Shown one piece after another: positions 37,201-46,785 of a stretch of 64,000 bases of DNA. Source of the DNA: Rhizobium sp. Leaf262 (GTDB taxonomy: Bacteria > Pseudomonadota > Alphaproteobacteria > Rhizobiales > Rhizobiaceae). The stretch's first letter is position 1, and each line of letters starts with the position of its first letter. The stretch is taken from NCBI RefSeq assembly GCF_001422245.1, contig NZ_LMMM01000015.1, positions 199,389-263,388 of the forward strand. Reading direction: 5' to 3'. The notes below the pieces were generated by a model, which worked only from the letters and a program-made list of their open reading frames with translations, had not been told where the DNA came from and made no database searches. A program made the position numbers and the translations under genes.

Positions 37201-37544
37201 GTCACCAGATCGCGCCAACTCAGATCGCACTTGCCCTTTGCCGCATCTTTCTTGCCGTGGGTGAGCAGACGGCACAATCGACCATAGGCGGCGCGATCGG
37301 TGGGGTAGACCAGCACGGAGATATCATCTTCCAAGTCGAGCCTGCACCCGACGACGAGCCGGATGCCGGTTTTTTCTGCCGCCTCATGGGCGCGGGGGAT
37401 GCCGGTGAGGCTGTTGCGATCCACGATGCCCAGCGCCTCGATGCCGAGGGCTTTTGCCTGCGCGAACAAATCCTCGCAGGAACTGACGCCCCGCAGAAAC
37501 GAGAAATGCGACGTGACCTGAAGTTCGGCGTAATGGGCGCTCAT
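34287..37544 (-). CDS. dnaE2: Error-prone DNA polymerase DnaE2 (ImuC)
   Basis: The 1085-residue protein is a C-family polymerase that performs mutagenic synthesis across lesions. It begins with a PHP domain ([16 protein letters not shown]), continues with the polymerase core (the catalytic [14 protein letters not shown] segment, [17 protein letters not shown]) and ends with an OB fold ([25 protein letters not shown]). It lacks the clamp-binding and tau-binding tail of the replicative DnaE1. ATG at 37544 overlaps the imuB stop by 4 bases. It works with ImuA and ImuB encoded upstream under LexA control. Confidence 0.95.
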   Translation of the reverse strand: [1085 protein letters not shown]

Positions 37545-39058
37545 CCGAATAGCCCGTGTAGGAACCAAAGCTGAGAGCCGGTATTGGCGTGTTCGCCATC
37601 GCCGGCGCGGAAAATCCAGAAACGCTCGCCGCTCTCATCCTCCACCATGAAATAATCGCGAACGGCGGCCTGTTCGCGGTCGCGTTTCCACCATTCGCCG
37701 AACACGCGCTCCGGCCCATCGGCGCGTTTCACCAGACGGCGGATGCCGCGCCATGTGAAACTTTTGGGTGGATGGTCCGGCAGCAGCGCCATGGTCTGGA
37801 TCGGTTCCGGGCGGGCAAAAAGGCGCACCGGGCGTGGCCAGTGGTCCGGCCAGCCGAGGGCATCATCAGCAGATTGGGCGGCTACCATCTGCACGGAACG
37901 TTCCGGCACGTCGCTGGCGACAGCGGCGTAACGATAGACCTTGTGGCCGCGGTTGATGATGACATCCACGGTTTCGCCGATATCAGCCTTCGCATCATCC
38001 AGCAGGGTGGAACGCGCCTGCCCCAGCACCAGCGCTTCCGCGTGCGTTGCCGTCAGCGTCATTTTCTCGATGCCGAAGCCGGGATTGATCGTATCGATCC
38101 GGTCGCACAAGAGGCGGGTGAGCTGTTTGACATCGCGAACCGGCTTCGACGTTCCCGCACGGATGGCCTGCAAGCCGCTATCGACCCGGTGCAGGACAAG
38201 ATCGACACGCCGGGCCCCAAGACCGCGTTTTTCCAGCCCGATGCAAAGCTGGCGAACGAGCTTTTCGGTGTATCGTGCGATGGTCTCGGCAGCGGAAATC
38301 GGTTCGGCAAAGAAGCGGAAGGCCTCGACCAGTTCCGGGATGCGGATCGGCTCGATGGGTTCTGACAGCAGGCAATGGGCCTGATCCAGCCTGCGCCCGA
38401 TTTCCGGACCGAACCGCAGGGTAAGCGGCGCTCGCGCCGTGGCCATCAGCTCTGCAATGGTGCGAAACCCCAGCACTTTCAGGTCGGCCACAATCCTCGG
38501 CTCAAGGCGCAGTGCCGCCAAGGGTAGAGCGGCGAGTGCGGCGGCGGCCCCATGTTGCGGCACGATGGTCACAGGCTGTTTTCCAAAACGGGCAAGCGCA
38601 TGCGCGCCCCCCCAGCTATCGGCAATCGCAGCGCGCGCGGTAAAGCCAAGCCCGTGCAGGCGGTTGACCATGCCGGTCAGCATCAGGTTCTCGTTGCCAT
38701 GCAAATGGTCTGCGCCTGTCGTATCCAGCACCAGACCATCGGGCGGATCGGGCGCGACGATGGGCGCATAGATGCGCAGAAACCAGAAGGCGAGATCGCG
38801 CAGTGCCTTGGCGTCGTCAGCCGCCTGCAATTCCTCAACGATGAGGCCGGGAATGATGGCCTGCGCCTTGCTGACGGGCATGCCGAGCCGCAGGCCCACT
38901 GCCGTTGCGGCTGCATCCTGCGCTGCAATGACGCGTCGGCTTCCCTGTCTGGCAATCATCACGACTGGCCTATCAAGCGCTGGCGCTTGTTTGCCAAGCG
39001 CCCTGCGGTATCGATCCGTCGACCATGTCGGCAGGTAGAGCGAGACGACCCTTTGCAT
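37541..39058 (-). CDS. imuB: ImuB, Y-family polymerase-like mutagenesis factor
   Basis: The 505-residue protein is related to Y-family polymerases (DinB) but in this family lacks the catalytic acidic residues; it bridges the sliding clamp and DnaE2. MQRVVSLYLPTWSTDRYRR at the start, GLRLGMPVSKAQAIIPGL and the little-finger-like region are typical. QMVAAQSADDALGWPDHWPRPVRLF in the tail is the usual region near the clamp-binding site. I start at 39058; the frame is open 13 codons further. The start overlaps the end of imuA by 86 bases. Confidence 0.9.
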   Translation of the reverse strand: MQRVVSLYLPTWSTDRYRRALGKQAPALDRPVVMIARQGSRRVIAAQDAAATAVGLRLGMPVSKAQAIIPGLIVEELQAADDAKALRDLAFWFLRIYAPIVAPDPPDGLVLDTTGADHLHGNENLMLTGMVNRLHGLGFTARAAIADSWGGAHALARFGKQPVTIVPQHGAAAALAALPLAALRLEPRIVADLKVLGFRTIAELMATARAPLTLRFGPEIGRRLDQAHCLLSEPIEPIRIPELVEAFRFFAEPISAAETIARYTEKLVRQLCIGLEKRGLGARRVDLVLHRVDSGLQAIRAGTSKPVRDVKQLTRLLCDRIDTINPGFGIEKMTLTATHAEALVLGQARSTLLDDAKADIGETVDVIINRGHKVYRYAAVASDVPERSVQMVAAQSADDALGWPDHWPRPVRLFARPEPIQTMALLPDHPPKSFTWRGIRRLVKRADGPERVFGEWWKRDREQAAVRDYFMVEDESGERFWIFRAGDGEHANTGSQLWFLHGLFG

Positions 39059-39734
39059 CACAGGCTTCCACTTCAAAATCGGCACATTCGCCACCACGAC
39101 AGCGCAAAAGCTCCAGAAACCAGCGCGCCCGCCCTACTCCCTGCACGGGTAACGGCGTGGAGGGCCGCACGGAAATACGCCAGCGGGTCACGGCAGCGGT
39201 CGGCTGCCCAAACTCCACGGCACCGGATGGATGACGCCAGCGGCGAATGGCAAGGCCTACGACACCGGAGGCTTCCGCCGCCAGTTGCAGACGCCGGGAC
39301 GTGTTCATCGGCAGCTTCGAGATCTCTCCCACCACGGCCCCGAAGCCGTTGCAGCGCAGGCCTTCCTCGAAACAATCCAGCACGCCCTTCTCATCGCGAC
39401 ACTCCACGATGATCAGCCGGTTTTGCGACAGGCCTGCCTGCGTCAAGGCAGGCATGAACAGATCAGGCCGCGTCACGCACCACAGGATTTTGCCTTTCAC
39501 ACGCGCAGCGATGCCTGCCGAAAACAGGGCCGATGCTGCACCATCCACCGCGCCATTGCCGCCGCCGCTGACCTCATGCAGGCTGCCAAGCTTCAAACCG
39601 CCGCCCGGCAGATGGTCATCAAGGGCGGGAACACCGAAGGGCAGAATCTCCTGGTGGCGGGCCGGGCCTTGCGTGATCCGCTCCAGCCTTTCCCGCAATT
39701 CTTCCACAACAAGCTGTTCGGCGCGTTTATGCAT
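38973..39734 (-). CDS. imuA: ImuA, RecA/SulA-like mutagenesis factor
   Basis: The 253-residue protein shares the RecA-like fold: FGVPALDDHLPGGGLKLGSLHEVSG corresponds to the region around a Walker A loop, here without a full GxxxxGKT. It is first in the imuA-imuB-dnaE2 cassette and is required for damage-induced mutagenesis in Caulobacter and relatives. The ribosome site is weak. The LexA box lies 42 bases upstream of the ATG. Confidence 0.92.
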   Translation of the reverse strand: MHKRAEQLVVEELRERLERITQGPARHQEILPFGVPALDDHLPGGGLKLGSLHEVSGGGNGAVDGAASALFSAGIAARVKGKILWCVTRPDLFMPALTQAGLSQNRLIIVECRDEKGVLDCFEEGLRCNGFGAVVGEISKLPMNTSRRLQLAAEASGVVGLAIRRWRHPSGAVEFGQPTAAVTRWRISVRPSTPLPVQGVGRARWFLELLRCRGGECADFEVEACDAKGRLALPADMVDGSIPQGAWQTSASA

Positions 39735-39775
39735 GACACAGATTTCTACAGAGCATTGACGCTGAAAAACTAATT

Positions 39776-39790
39776 GTTCACTTTTTGTTC
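39776..39790. promoter_or_regulatory. LexA (SOS) box of imuA
   Basis: GTTCACTTTTTGTTC matches the alphaproteobacterial LexA consensus GTTC-N7-GTTC exactly. It lies 42 bases before the imuA start, so the cassette is expected to be induced by DNA damage. Confidence 0.92.
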
Positions 39791-39847
39791 CTTTTTCGGC
39801 AAAGAGTCAACAACCGCTATGATTCATTTGTGGAGAAGGAAGACGAG

Positions 39848-41134
39848 CTACATCCTGTGAGGATCAGGACCGGTAATGGGGCGCATGTTGACGCCGGGGA
39901 ATGCACGGGCACTGACCATCGCATGTTGAGGCAATGTCAGCTTGCCCGCTGCATAATAAAGCAGGAACGAGCCAATCTGATAGGCGAATATGATGTCGAT
40001 TTCCACAAAGGACCGCACCACGAAGAGCGCGCATAGCGCGCACAATATGAGCCCTTGCGGATCATCTCTTTTCACAAGAATGGACCGCAAGTGACCGAGC
40101 AATGTGCCGTAAAGCACCATTGCCAGCAGGATCATTCCAACAAAGCCGTTTTCGACAACCGTTTCGATATAGGTGTTGTGAAAGTGAAAGCCTGTGCGTG
40201 TGGTGATGAAGAAATCCTCCCAGAGGCGCTCAGCATCGTAAAAGCCCATGACCCAGAAGCCTTGATATCCAACGCCCAGAATGGGAGAGGCCTTGGCCGC
40301 TTCGATACCCTGCTGCCACAGATAGGTACGACCTGTCAGCGTGGAATCCTTGCCGAAAATACCGAGCACAGCATCCAGCAAACCGAATTGCAACGACGCC
40401 ACGACAACGAGGCCGCCAACACCCACCAGCGCCAGAAAGATCATCTTTCGGTTGGCGGGAGACAGCATGTTCATGGGCAGGAAGCCGATGATCATTGCCA
40501 CAACCGCAGCCGTGGTAATGACAGACGTGGCCGATTGCGACGCAAGCAGGCAATAGGCCGAAAGCAAGCCAGCCATGCCGGCTACACCGAGCCAAAACAC
40601 ATCACGCTGCCGCAACACCAAAACTGAAGATGCCGCAAAGATGACCCCGAGAGAGGCATAGAAACCGAGCTGGTTTTTGGAAGAAAATGCACCGACGAAA
40701 CTCACGGTACCATCCAAAGCGTCGAACAGATAAAGCCCGAACAGCAACGAATATAAGAGAACAACGATGATGCCGATCAGCGCGCCGCGCGTCAGTGTCC
40801 TTATCGAAATTACGCGCATGGCAATCAGCGCGCAGACGATGTGCGTCATGTACTGAATGGAGGCGCGCAGGGTGACAGACATGGCGTCCGACCAGAAGCT
40901 GGAAAGGATTGCCAGAATTCCAAAAGCAAGAATCCAGAGATATTTGAAGTAATTTCCAAGGACCCGACGATAATCCACGACAACAAGCGGCAGCCACACG
41001 CCATAATAGGCGAGCACCGAGATCATACCGAACTTGGATGAATAGGCGAAGACAAAGAACGACAGCGCTACCGCCGCCGTTCCGTAAAGACCATTTCTAT
41101 CCGGATCGATCAGAGCCGACTTGGCAATCCGCAT
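39848..41134 (-). CDS. exoQ: Exopolysaccharide polymerase (Wzy/O-antigen ligase family)
   Basis: The 428-residue protein has about eleven hydrophobic segments and the Wzy_C signature (SKNQLGFYASLG; GRTYLWQQGIEAAKASPILGVGYQGFW; FHFHNTYIETVVENGFVG). It would polymerise lipid-linked sugar repeat units at the periplasmic face of the inner membrane. It is third in an exoY-exoF-exoQ series, the order seen in the succinoglycan cluster of Sinorhizobium, which supports the symbol; sequence alone only shows the polymerase/ligase family. Confidence 0.78.
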   Translation of the reverse strand: MRIAKSALIDPDRNGLYGTAAVALSFFVFAYSSKFGMISVLAYYGVWLPLVVVDYRRVLGNYFKYLWILAFGILAILSSFWSDAMSVTLRASIQYMTHIVCALIAMRVISIRTLTRGALIGIIVVLLYSLLFGLYLFDALDGTVSFVGAFSSKNQLGFYASLGVIFAASSVLVLRQRDVFWLGVAGMAGLLSAYCLLASQSATSVITTAAVVAMIIGFLPMNMLSPANRKMIFLALVGVGGLVVVASLQFGLLDAVLGIFGKDSTLTGRTYLWQQGIEAAKASPILGVGYQGFWVMGFYDAERLWEDFFITTRTGFHFHNTYIETVVENGFVGMILLAMVLYGTLLGHLRSILVKRDDPQGLILCALCALFVVRSFVEIDIIFAYQIGSFLLYYAAGKLTLPQHAMVSARAFPGVNMRPITGPDPHRM

Positions 41135-41143
41135 GCTTTGGCC

Positions 41144-42415
41144 TCACTGCATCAGAATTTCTGATGACACCTTTATCACGTCGCCGGGCTGGATGGACGT
41201 CGTTTCATCGGCCTTGATTTCCTTGGCCTTGCCCTCTTCCTCACGCACGATGATGTAGGTGATGGTTGCCGACTTGCCCGATGGATCAAAGCGGATGGCT
41301 TCCGCAGATTGCGCCAGCGCTTCGGAAATCAGTTCACGGCTTGTGCCCAGTTGCAGGTTCAGTTTCTGCAATTCGGCTTCCGTGTCCTGCAATTCCTTGG
41401 AGCGCTGAGCGACCCAATCATTGCGCAGATTGATCTCGTCCTGTGTGGCCTTGTTGATGTCCTGCTTGGCGCGGAGCGAAGACGTATCGATATCGAGAAG
41501 TGTGGACTCCACCTCGGCGGCGCGCTCCTCCGCGGAAATGCGACGCTGGGCAAGGGCAAGACCCTGTTCGTTCAGGCGATTGACCTTCTCGCGGTCCTCA
41601 TTGGCCAACTGCAGCTGGCGGTTCTGCGTTTCCGATTTCTTCTGCAGGGATTCGACTTCCGTTTCCAGAAGTTGGCGCAGATCGGTTAGGGCCTTCAACT
41701 GAAGCGTATAGCGCTCGGTGCGGGATTTCATAAGAGCGGTTTCGCTTTCCAGAAGCGCATCGATGTTGACGATCTTTTCGAGCGCAGGTGTCTTCTTGAT
41801 TTCCGTGTCGCCGCGAACCTCGGCCTGAAGCCGCGCCTGCCTTGCCAGAAGGCGACCACGCTGGTCGTCGTAAACGGCGGCATCGCCCCGTGCGTTGATG
41901 AAATCACGGGCAAAGCGCTGTCCTGCATCCGACCGGCGCAAACCACCGGACAGGCTGACAGCCTTCAAGACGGTAAGATTGGGTGCGTAGGGATATTCGC
42001 CAGGCTGCTGCACATCGCCCGTGAGAAATACAGGGCGGAATTGAGAGACCTCGACGGACGCAGATGGAAGATTGCGAAGCGCGAACTTGCTTTGCAACTG
42101 CGCTCCGATCTGCTCACCGACTTCACCTGTGGTCTTACCGGCCACATCCAGTTGCCCGATAAAGGGCAGAGACAGGAAACCGGAAGCGCCGACCGAATAA
42201 TCCCCGTTGATCGCTTCCCAGTTTCGGATGGTACCATCGGCGGGCTGCCATTCGGCGACGCGTATGCGAAGCTTGTCTGCAGTGCCGAGACGGTATTGAT
42301 TGTCTTGAGAGAAGGCTTGGAACGGGCTTGCTGCGAAGAGGGAGGCAGCAACGATAAGCGCAGGGAACTTGCGCCAGGCAACATTCAAGGAAAATCCGGC
42401 GGCACTGCCAACCAT
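41144..42415 (-). CDS. exoF: Polysaccharide export outer-membrane protein
   Basis: The 423-residue protein has an N-terminal signal sequence (KFPALIVAASLFAASPFQAFS), a Poly_export domain (YRLGTADKLRIRVAEW, SGFLSLPFIGQLDVAGKTTGEVGEQI), an SLBB-like segment (VFLTGDVQQPGEYPY) and a long coiled coil (about 210-350). This is the ExoF architecture, an OPX-type protein for capsule or exopolysaccharide export. I choose the ATG at 42415, with GGAG six bases upstream; in-frame starts at 42427 and 42481 (TTG) lack a ribosome site. It lies 9 bases before exoQ. Confidence 0.85.
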   Translation of the reverse strand: MVGSAAGFSLNVAWRKFPALIVAASLFAASPFQAFSQDNQYRLGTADKLRIRVAEWQPADGTIRNWEAINGDYSVGASGFLSLPFIGQLDVAGKTTGEVGEQIGAQLQSKFALRNLPSASVEVSQFRPVFLTGDVQQPGEYPYAPNLTVLKAVSLSGGLRRSDAGQRFARDFINARGDAAVYDDQRGRLLARQARLQAEVRGDTEIKKTPALEKIVNIDALLESETALMKSRTERYTLQLKALTDLRQLLETEVESLQKKSETQNRQLQLANEDREKVNRLNEQGLALAQRRISAEERAAEVESTLLDIDTSSLRAKQDINKATQDEINLRNDWVAQRSKELQDTEAELQKLNLQLGTSRELISEALAQSAEAIRFDPSGKSATITYIIVREEEGKAKEIKADETTSIQPGDVIKVSSEILMQ

Positions 42416-42543
42416 ATTGAACTCCATATTTACGACCGCATACACACGGTCGGATACGACCAGCCTTGAAGCTGGTCGCAATTGCCACTCATGAGTAGCC
42501 GCAATAATTTAATGCTGCAAAAACGCCAGAGAACGGAAATGGT

Positions 42544-43224
42544 TCAATAGCTGCCGCGTGACATGCACACAGCGGGAATGGTTTTGAAGATAATGGAAAC
42601 ATCCTGCATCATCGACCAGTTACGCACATAATGCGTATCGAAGTCGACGCGTTCCTTGTAGGACACGTCATTGCGACCACTGATCTGCCAAAGACCCGTC
42701 AGGCCTGGGCGCGTGCTGAGATAATAGGAAGCAGCATTCTCATAGTAATTCAGCTCTTCGTCGACCACCGGACGGGGACCAACGACACTCATCTCACCAC
42801 GAATGATGTTGATGAGCTGCGGAAGTTCATCGAGGCTGAGCTTGCGCAGAACATTGCCGATCGCCGTTACGCGGGGATCGTCCTTGAGTTTGCGCGTCGC
42901 TTTCCATTCCTCTGCAGCTTCAGGATTGGCTGCAAGGTACTGTCGCAGCACTTCATCGCCATTCGTCACCATCGTGCGGAACTTTAGGCAATGGAATGTG
43001 CGTCCATTGTGTCCGACGCGGCGATGCCCATAAAAGGCAGGGCCGCGGTCAGAGAATTTCACCAAAGCCATGATCATAAGAAAGATCGGGCTGAGTATGA
43101 GGAGTGCTAGCAGGGCTGACGAAACGTCAAAGCTGCGTTTAGCGATTCCTCCGATCGGAAAGCTCATATCAAATTCATCTGAGCTACTAAGCGGCGAAAC
43201 AGCCGATCGAGTCGCGGACTTCAT
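42544..43224 (-). CDS. exoY: Undecaprenyl-phosphate galactose phosphotransferase
   Basis: The 226-residue enzyme adds the first sugar phosphate to the lipid carrier to start each exopolysaccharide repeat unit. MKSATRSA at the start, PIGGIAKRSFDV, one membrane segment, FYGHRRVGHNG, CLKFRTM, LRKLSLDELPQLINIIRGEMSVVGPRPVV and STRPGLTGLWQISGRNDVSY match Sinorhizobium ExoY along the whole length. It is first of the exoYFQ series and 128 bases upstream of exoF. It probably controls flux into the polymer. Confidence 0.94.
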   Translation of the reverse strand: MKSATRSAVSPLSSSDEFDMSFPIGGIAKRSFDVSSALLALLILSPIFLMIMALVKFSDRGPAFYGHRRVGHNGRTFHCLKFRTMVTNGDEVLRQYLAANPEAAEEWKATRKLKDDPRVTAIGNVLRKLSLDELPQLINIIRGEMSVVGPRPVVDEELNYYENAASYYLSTRPGLTGLWQISGRNDVSYKERVDFDTHYVRNWSMMQDVSIIFKTIPAVCMSRGSY

Positions 43225-44005
43225 AGAGAGGACTCCATTTATGTTTTGCGATGGTCGGTACCCGTTGGGCGCGTCAATTCGAGTTAGATCATTCCGTAAG
43301 GCTGTGACGAGAATTTGGTGCTTTTAAATTTTTTATGAGGCACTGCGCCTTAGTCTTGCCCTCAGGCATTTCCGAAAATACTCACAAAAGAACGGTCAAT
43401 AATATTAAAATACCGATAAACAACAACGCCACGTGGCAGATCTTGCGGCTTACCCGCAAAGACGGTGTTTCCTTATGTATTAAAGGGCCGCCTACATTTC
43501 ATTTATTCTTATAGCTTGCTCCAATACGGCAAAATTCGAGATGAATCCGCAACGAAGACCAAGCTTAAAAGCAAAAACAGCTATTGTGCACCGCAATAAA
43601 ATTGCGGCGACGCACACTCAAAAAGACACTGAATGTCTCTAAATTTATGAAGAAAAATTCATCTTGTTTGCAAATGATCACAAAAACGGGTTCAAAGTCG
43701 ACGCAATCGTGACGCAATTAAGGCAAAAGAATGGCAAAACGCATTTGCCTAGCTGTCAATTATGTTCGGCGAGTTCTCATAAGAAGATATAATCGATTCA
43801 GCTAGTGACGATTGCGTGATTCTGTAATCATTTTTCTGTGGCCCCTAAAAATGCAATCAAGGTTGGCATCAACAGCCATTCCGACATAGCATGTCAAAAC
43901 CAGCTCGATTTGCGCCAAATCTAACGCAGGGAAGAGCCGGTAATTGATAGCCGAGATCGCTGGGAGAGCGGTCGAGGAAGTGCCTGAAACCGGAGGAGCT
44001 GTTTC
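43225..44005. other. AT-rich divergent region between exoY and the leucine operon
   Basis: I see no supported gene in these 781 bases, including no exoX-like small regulator. The part from 43320 to 43780 is distinctly AT-rich. An inverted repeat AGGCAAA-N16-TTTGCCT (43721-43750) is the only clear symmetry. The right end holds GGAGGAG for liuA. Confidence 0.5.
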
Positions 44006-45172
44006 ATGTTCAGCAGCGCCATGAGCTTCGAGCTTGGCGAAGACGTCGGCGCATTGCGCGAAACGGTTCATCGCTGGGCGCAGGACCGGGTGAAGCCTAT
44101 TGCGGCAGAGATTGATCGCACAAACGCCTTTCCACCATCGCTGTGGTCTGAAATGGGGTCACTCGGACTTTTGGGGATCACAGTTCCGGAACTCTATGGC
44201 GGTGCCGATATGGGATATTTGGCCCACACAGTCGCCGTGGAGGAAATTGCCCGCGCCTCGGCCTCCGTCAGCCTCAGTTATGGTGCCCACTCCAACCTGT
44301 GCGTCAACCAGATCAAGCTTAATGGAACAGACGCACAAAAAAGCAGATATTTGCCAAAGCTGATTACCGGCGAGCATGTTGGCGCTTTGGCGATGTCTGA
44401 AGCCGGTGCCGGATCCGATGTCGTGTCCATGTCCCTGCGAGCAGAAAAGCGTACGGATCACTACCGGCTGAACGGTACCAAATACTGGATTACCAACGGA
44501 CCGGACGCGGATACATTGGTTGTCTATGCCAAGACCGATCCTTCAGCAGCAGCAAAGGGCATCACTGCTTTCATTATCGAAAGGACGATGAAAGGTTTTT
44601 CCAGCGGCCCACACTTCGACAAGCTTGGCATGCGCGGTTCCAACACCGCAGAACTGATCTTCACCGACGTCGAGGTGCCACTGGAAAATGTTCTCGGTGA
44701 CGAGAATCGTGGGGTGCGGGTTTTGATGTCAGGTCTCGACTATGAACGTGTTGTTCTGTCAGGCATTGGCACGGGTATCATGGCCGCCTGTCTTGACGAA
44801 GTGATGCCCTATGTGAAATCCCGGAAACAGTTCGGTCAGAGCATCGGAAGTTTCCAACTGATGCAGGGCAAGATCGCCGACATGTATACGGCGCTCAACA
44901 CCGCACGGGCGTATCTTTACGAGGTCGCACGCGCCTGCGACCGGGGACGGATCACCCGGCAGGATGCCGCCGCCTGTGTCCTCTACGCGTCAGAGCAGGC
45001 AATGATCGTCGCACATCAAGCCGTCCAGGCGATGGGTGGCACCGGCTTCATGAACGAAACACCGGTCAGCCGTCTCTTCAGGGACGCGAAGCTGATGGAA
45101 ATCGGCGCGGGAACCTCGGAAATCCGCCGTATGCTCATCGGTCGTGAACTGCTGGAGAGCCAGTCTCCATGA
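44006..45172 (+). CDS. liuA: Isovaleryl-CoA dehydrogenase
   Basis: The 388-residue acyl-CoA dehydrogenase oxidises isovaleryl-CoA to 3-methylcrotonyl-CoA in leucine breakdown, using FAD. Typical stretches are [70 protein letters not shown] and [22 protein letters not shown]-like sequence. The catalytic glutamate of this subfamily is in [18 protein letters not shown] precedes the ATG. Its stop overlaps the next start (ATGA). Confidence 0.94.
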   Translation: MFSSAMSFELGEDVGALRETVHRWAQDRVKPIAAEIDRTNAFPPSLWSEMGSLGLLGITVPELYGGADMGYLAHTVAVEEIARASASVSLSYGAHSNLCVNQIKLNGTDAQKSRYLPKLITGEHVGALAMSEAGAGSDVVSMSLRAEKRTDHYRLNGTKYWITNGPDADTLVVYAKTDPSAAAKGITAFIIERTMKGFSSGPHFDKLGMRGSNTAELIFTDVEVPLENVLGDENRGVRVLMSGLDYERVVLSGIGTGIMAACLDEVMPYVKSRKQFGQSIGSFQLMQGKIADMYTALNTARAYLYEVARACDRGRITRQDAAACVLYASEQAMIVAHQAVQAMGGTGFMNETPVSRLFRDAKLMEIGAGTSEIRRMLIGRELLESQSP

Positions 45173-46776
45173 GTATTTTGAAATCCTCCGTCCTCACCAG
45201 CAGTGAAACCTTTGAGACAAACCGACAGGCTCACTTGACCGCACTTGCCGACATCGAAAACGCCGTCGGTCTCGCCATGGCCGGTGGTGGACAGACAGCG
45301 CGGGAGCGCCATCTGGCTCGCGGCAAGCTGTTGCCCCGTGACCGCGTCGCACGTCTACTCGACTCCGCATCGGCGTTCCTTGAAATCGGCACAACGGCGG
45401 CTCACGGGCTCTATGATGATGCCGTTCCGGGCGCAGGACTGATTACAGGCATAGGTAGGGTCAGCGGACAGGACTGCATGATCGTGTGCAACGATGCGAC
45501 AGTGAAGGGTGGCACATATTTTCCGCTGACCGTTAAAAAGCATCTTCGTGCTCAGGAGATCGCACAGGAAAACCGGCTGCCCTGTATCTATCTGGTGGAT
45601 AGCGGCGGCGCAAACCTGCCAAATCAGGATGAGGTTTTCCCAGACCGGGATCATTTTGGCCGCATATTTTATAATCAGGCCCAGATGAGTGCCTCGGGCA
45701 TAGCCCAGATCGCGGTGGTCATGGGGTCGTGTACGGCGGGTGGGGCCTATGTGCCAGCGATGTCGGATGTTACCATTATCGTGCGCAATCAAGGCACGAT
45801 TTTCCTCGCAGGACCACCACTGGTGAAGGCTGCAACAGGCGAGGTCGTCTCTGCCGAGGACCTCGGTGGCGGCGACGTCCATACCCGGTTGTCCGGCGTC
45901 GCGGACTATCTTGCTGAAGACGACGATCATGCTCTGGCGCTTGCCCGACAGGCAGTGGCAGGGCTCAACCGCAGGAAACCGCAAACGGTGGCCTGGCAAC
46001 CCGCGGAGGAGCCGATCTATGCCCCCGAGGAAATCCTCGGCATCGTTCCGGCCAGCTTGCGGACACCCTACGACATTCGCGAAGTCATTGCCCGCGTCGT
46101 CGATGGATCGCGGTTCGACGAATTCAAGGCGCTCTTTGGTGAAACCCTTGTGACCGGCTTTGCCCATATCATGGGCTGCCCGGTGGGTATCGTCGCCAAT
46201 AATGGCATTCTCTTCAGCGAGGCGGCGCAAAAAGGCGCGCATTTCATCGAACTATGCTCGCAAAGGCACATTCCGCTCATCTTCTTGCAAAACATCACCG
46301 GCTTCATGGTCGGGCAGAAATATGAAAATGAGGGGATTGCTCGCCACGGCGCAAAACTGGTGACGGCGGTGGCAACCACAGCCGTGCCGAAAATCACCAT
46401 GCTTGTCGGCGGCTCCTTCGGAGCGGGCAATTACGGCATGGCGGGCCGTGCCTTTTCACCGCGCTTCCTCTGGACGTGGCCGAACAGTCGGATTTCCGTC
46501 ATGGGCGGCGAGCAGGCCGCAGGCGTTCTGGCAACGGTGAAACGCGAAGGCATGGAGCGTGCCGGAAAAAGCTGGGCCCAAGACGAAGAAGCCGCATTCA
46601 AACGCCCAACCATTGAGATGTTCGAACGCCAGAGTCACCCGCTATATGCCTCAGCCCGCCTTTGGGACGATGGTATCATCGATCCGCGAAAGACGCGCGA
46701 GGTCCTGGCTCTCAGCCTCTCCGTCGCGTTGAATGCCCCCATCCCACAAACCCGCTTCGGCCTATTCCGGATGTAA
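45169..46776 (+). CDS. liuB: 3-methylcrotonyl-CoA carboxylase, carboxyltransferase subunit
   Basis: The 535-residue protein is the beta subunit that moves carboxyl from biotin to 3-methylcrotonyl-CoA. [80 protein letters not shown] and [24 protein letters not shown] are diagnostic. It is coupled to liuA by a 4-base overlap and lies 9 bases before the alpha subunit gene. Confidence 0.95.
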   Translation: MSILKSSVLTSSETFETNRQAHLTALADIENAVGLAMAGGGQTARERHLARGKLLPRDRVARLLDSASAFLEIGTTAAHGLYDDAVPGAGLITGIGRVSGQDCMIVCNDATVKGGTYFPLTVKKHLRAQEIAQENRLPCIYLVDSGGANLPNQDEVFPDRDHFGRIFYNQAQMSASGIAQIAVVMGSCTAGGAYVPAMSDVTIIVRNQGTIFLAGPPLVKAATGEVVSAEDLGGGDVHTRLSGVADYLAEDDDHALALARQAVAGLNRRKPQTVAWQPAEEPIYAPEEILGIVPASLRTPYDIREVIARVVDGSRFDEFKALFGETLVTGFAHIMGCPVGIVANNGILFSEAAQKGAHFIELCSQRHIPLIFLQNITGFMVGQKYENEGIARHGAKLVTAVATTAVPKITMLVGGSFGAGNYGMAGRAFSPRFLWTWPNSRISVMGGEQAAGVLATVKREGMERAGKSWAQDEEAAFKRPTIEMFERQSHPLYASARLWDDGIIDPRKTREVLALSLSVALNAPIPQTRFGLFRM

Positions 46777-46785
46777 GGAGAAGCG

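Noticed and set aside
43802-44071. 89-codon minus-strand frame overlapping the liuA start
   Set aside because: It would cover the liuA ribosome site and the first 66 bases of liuA and has no recognisable features.
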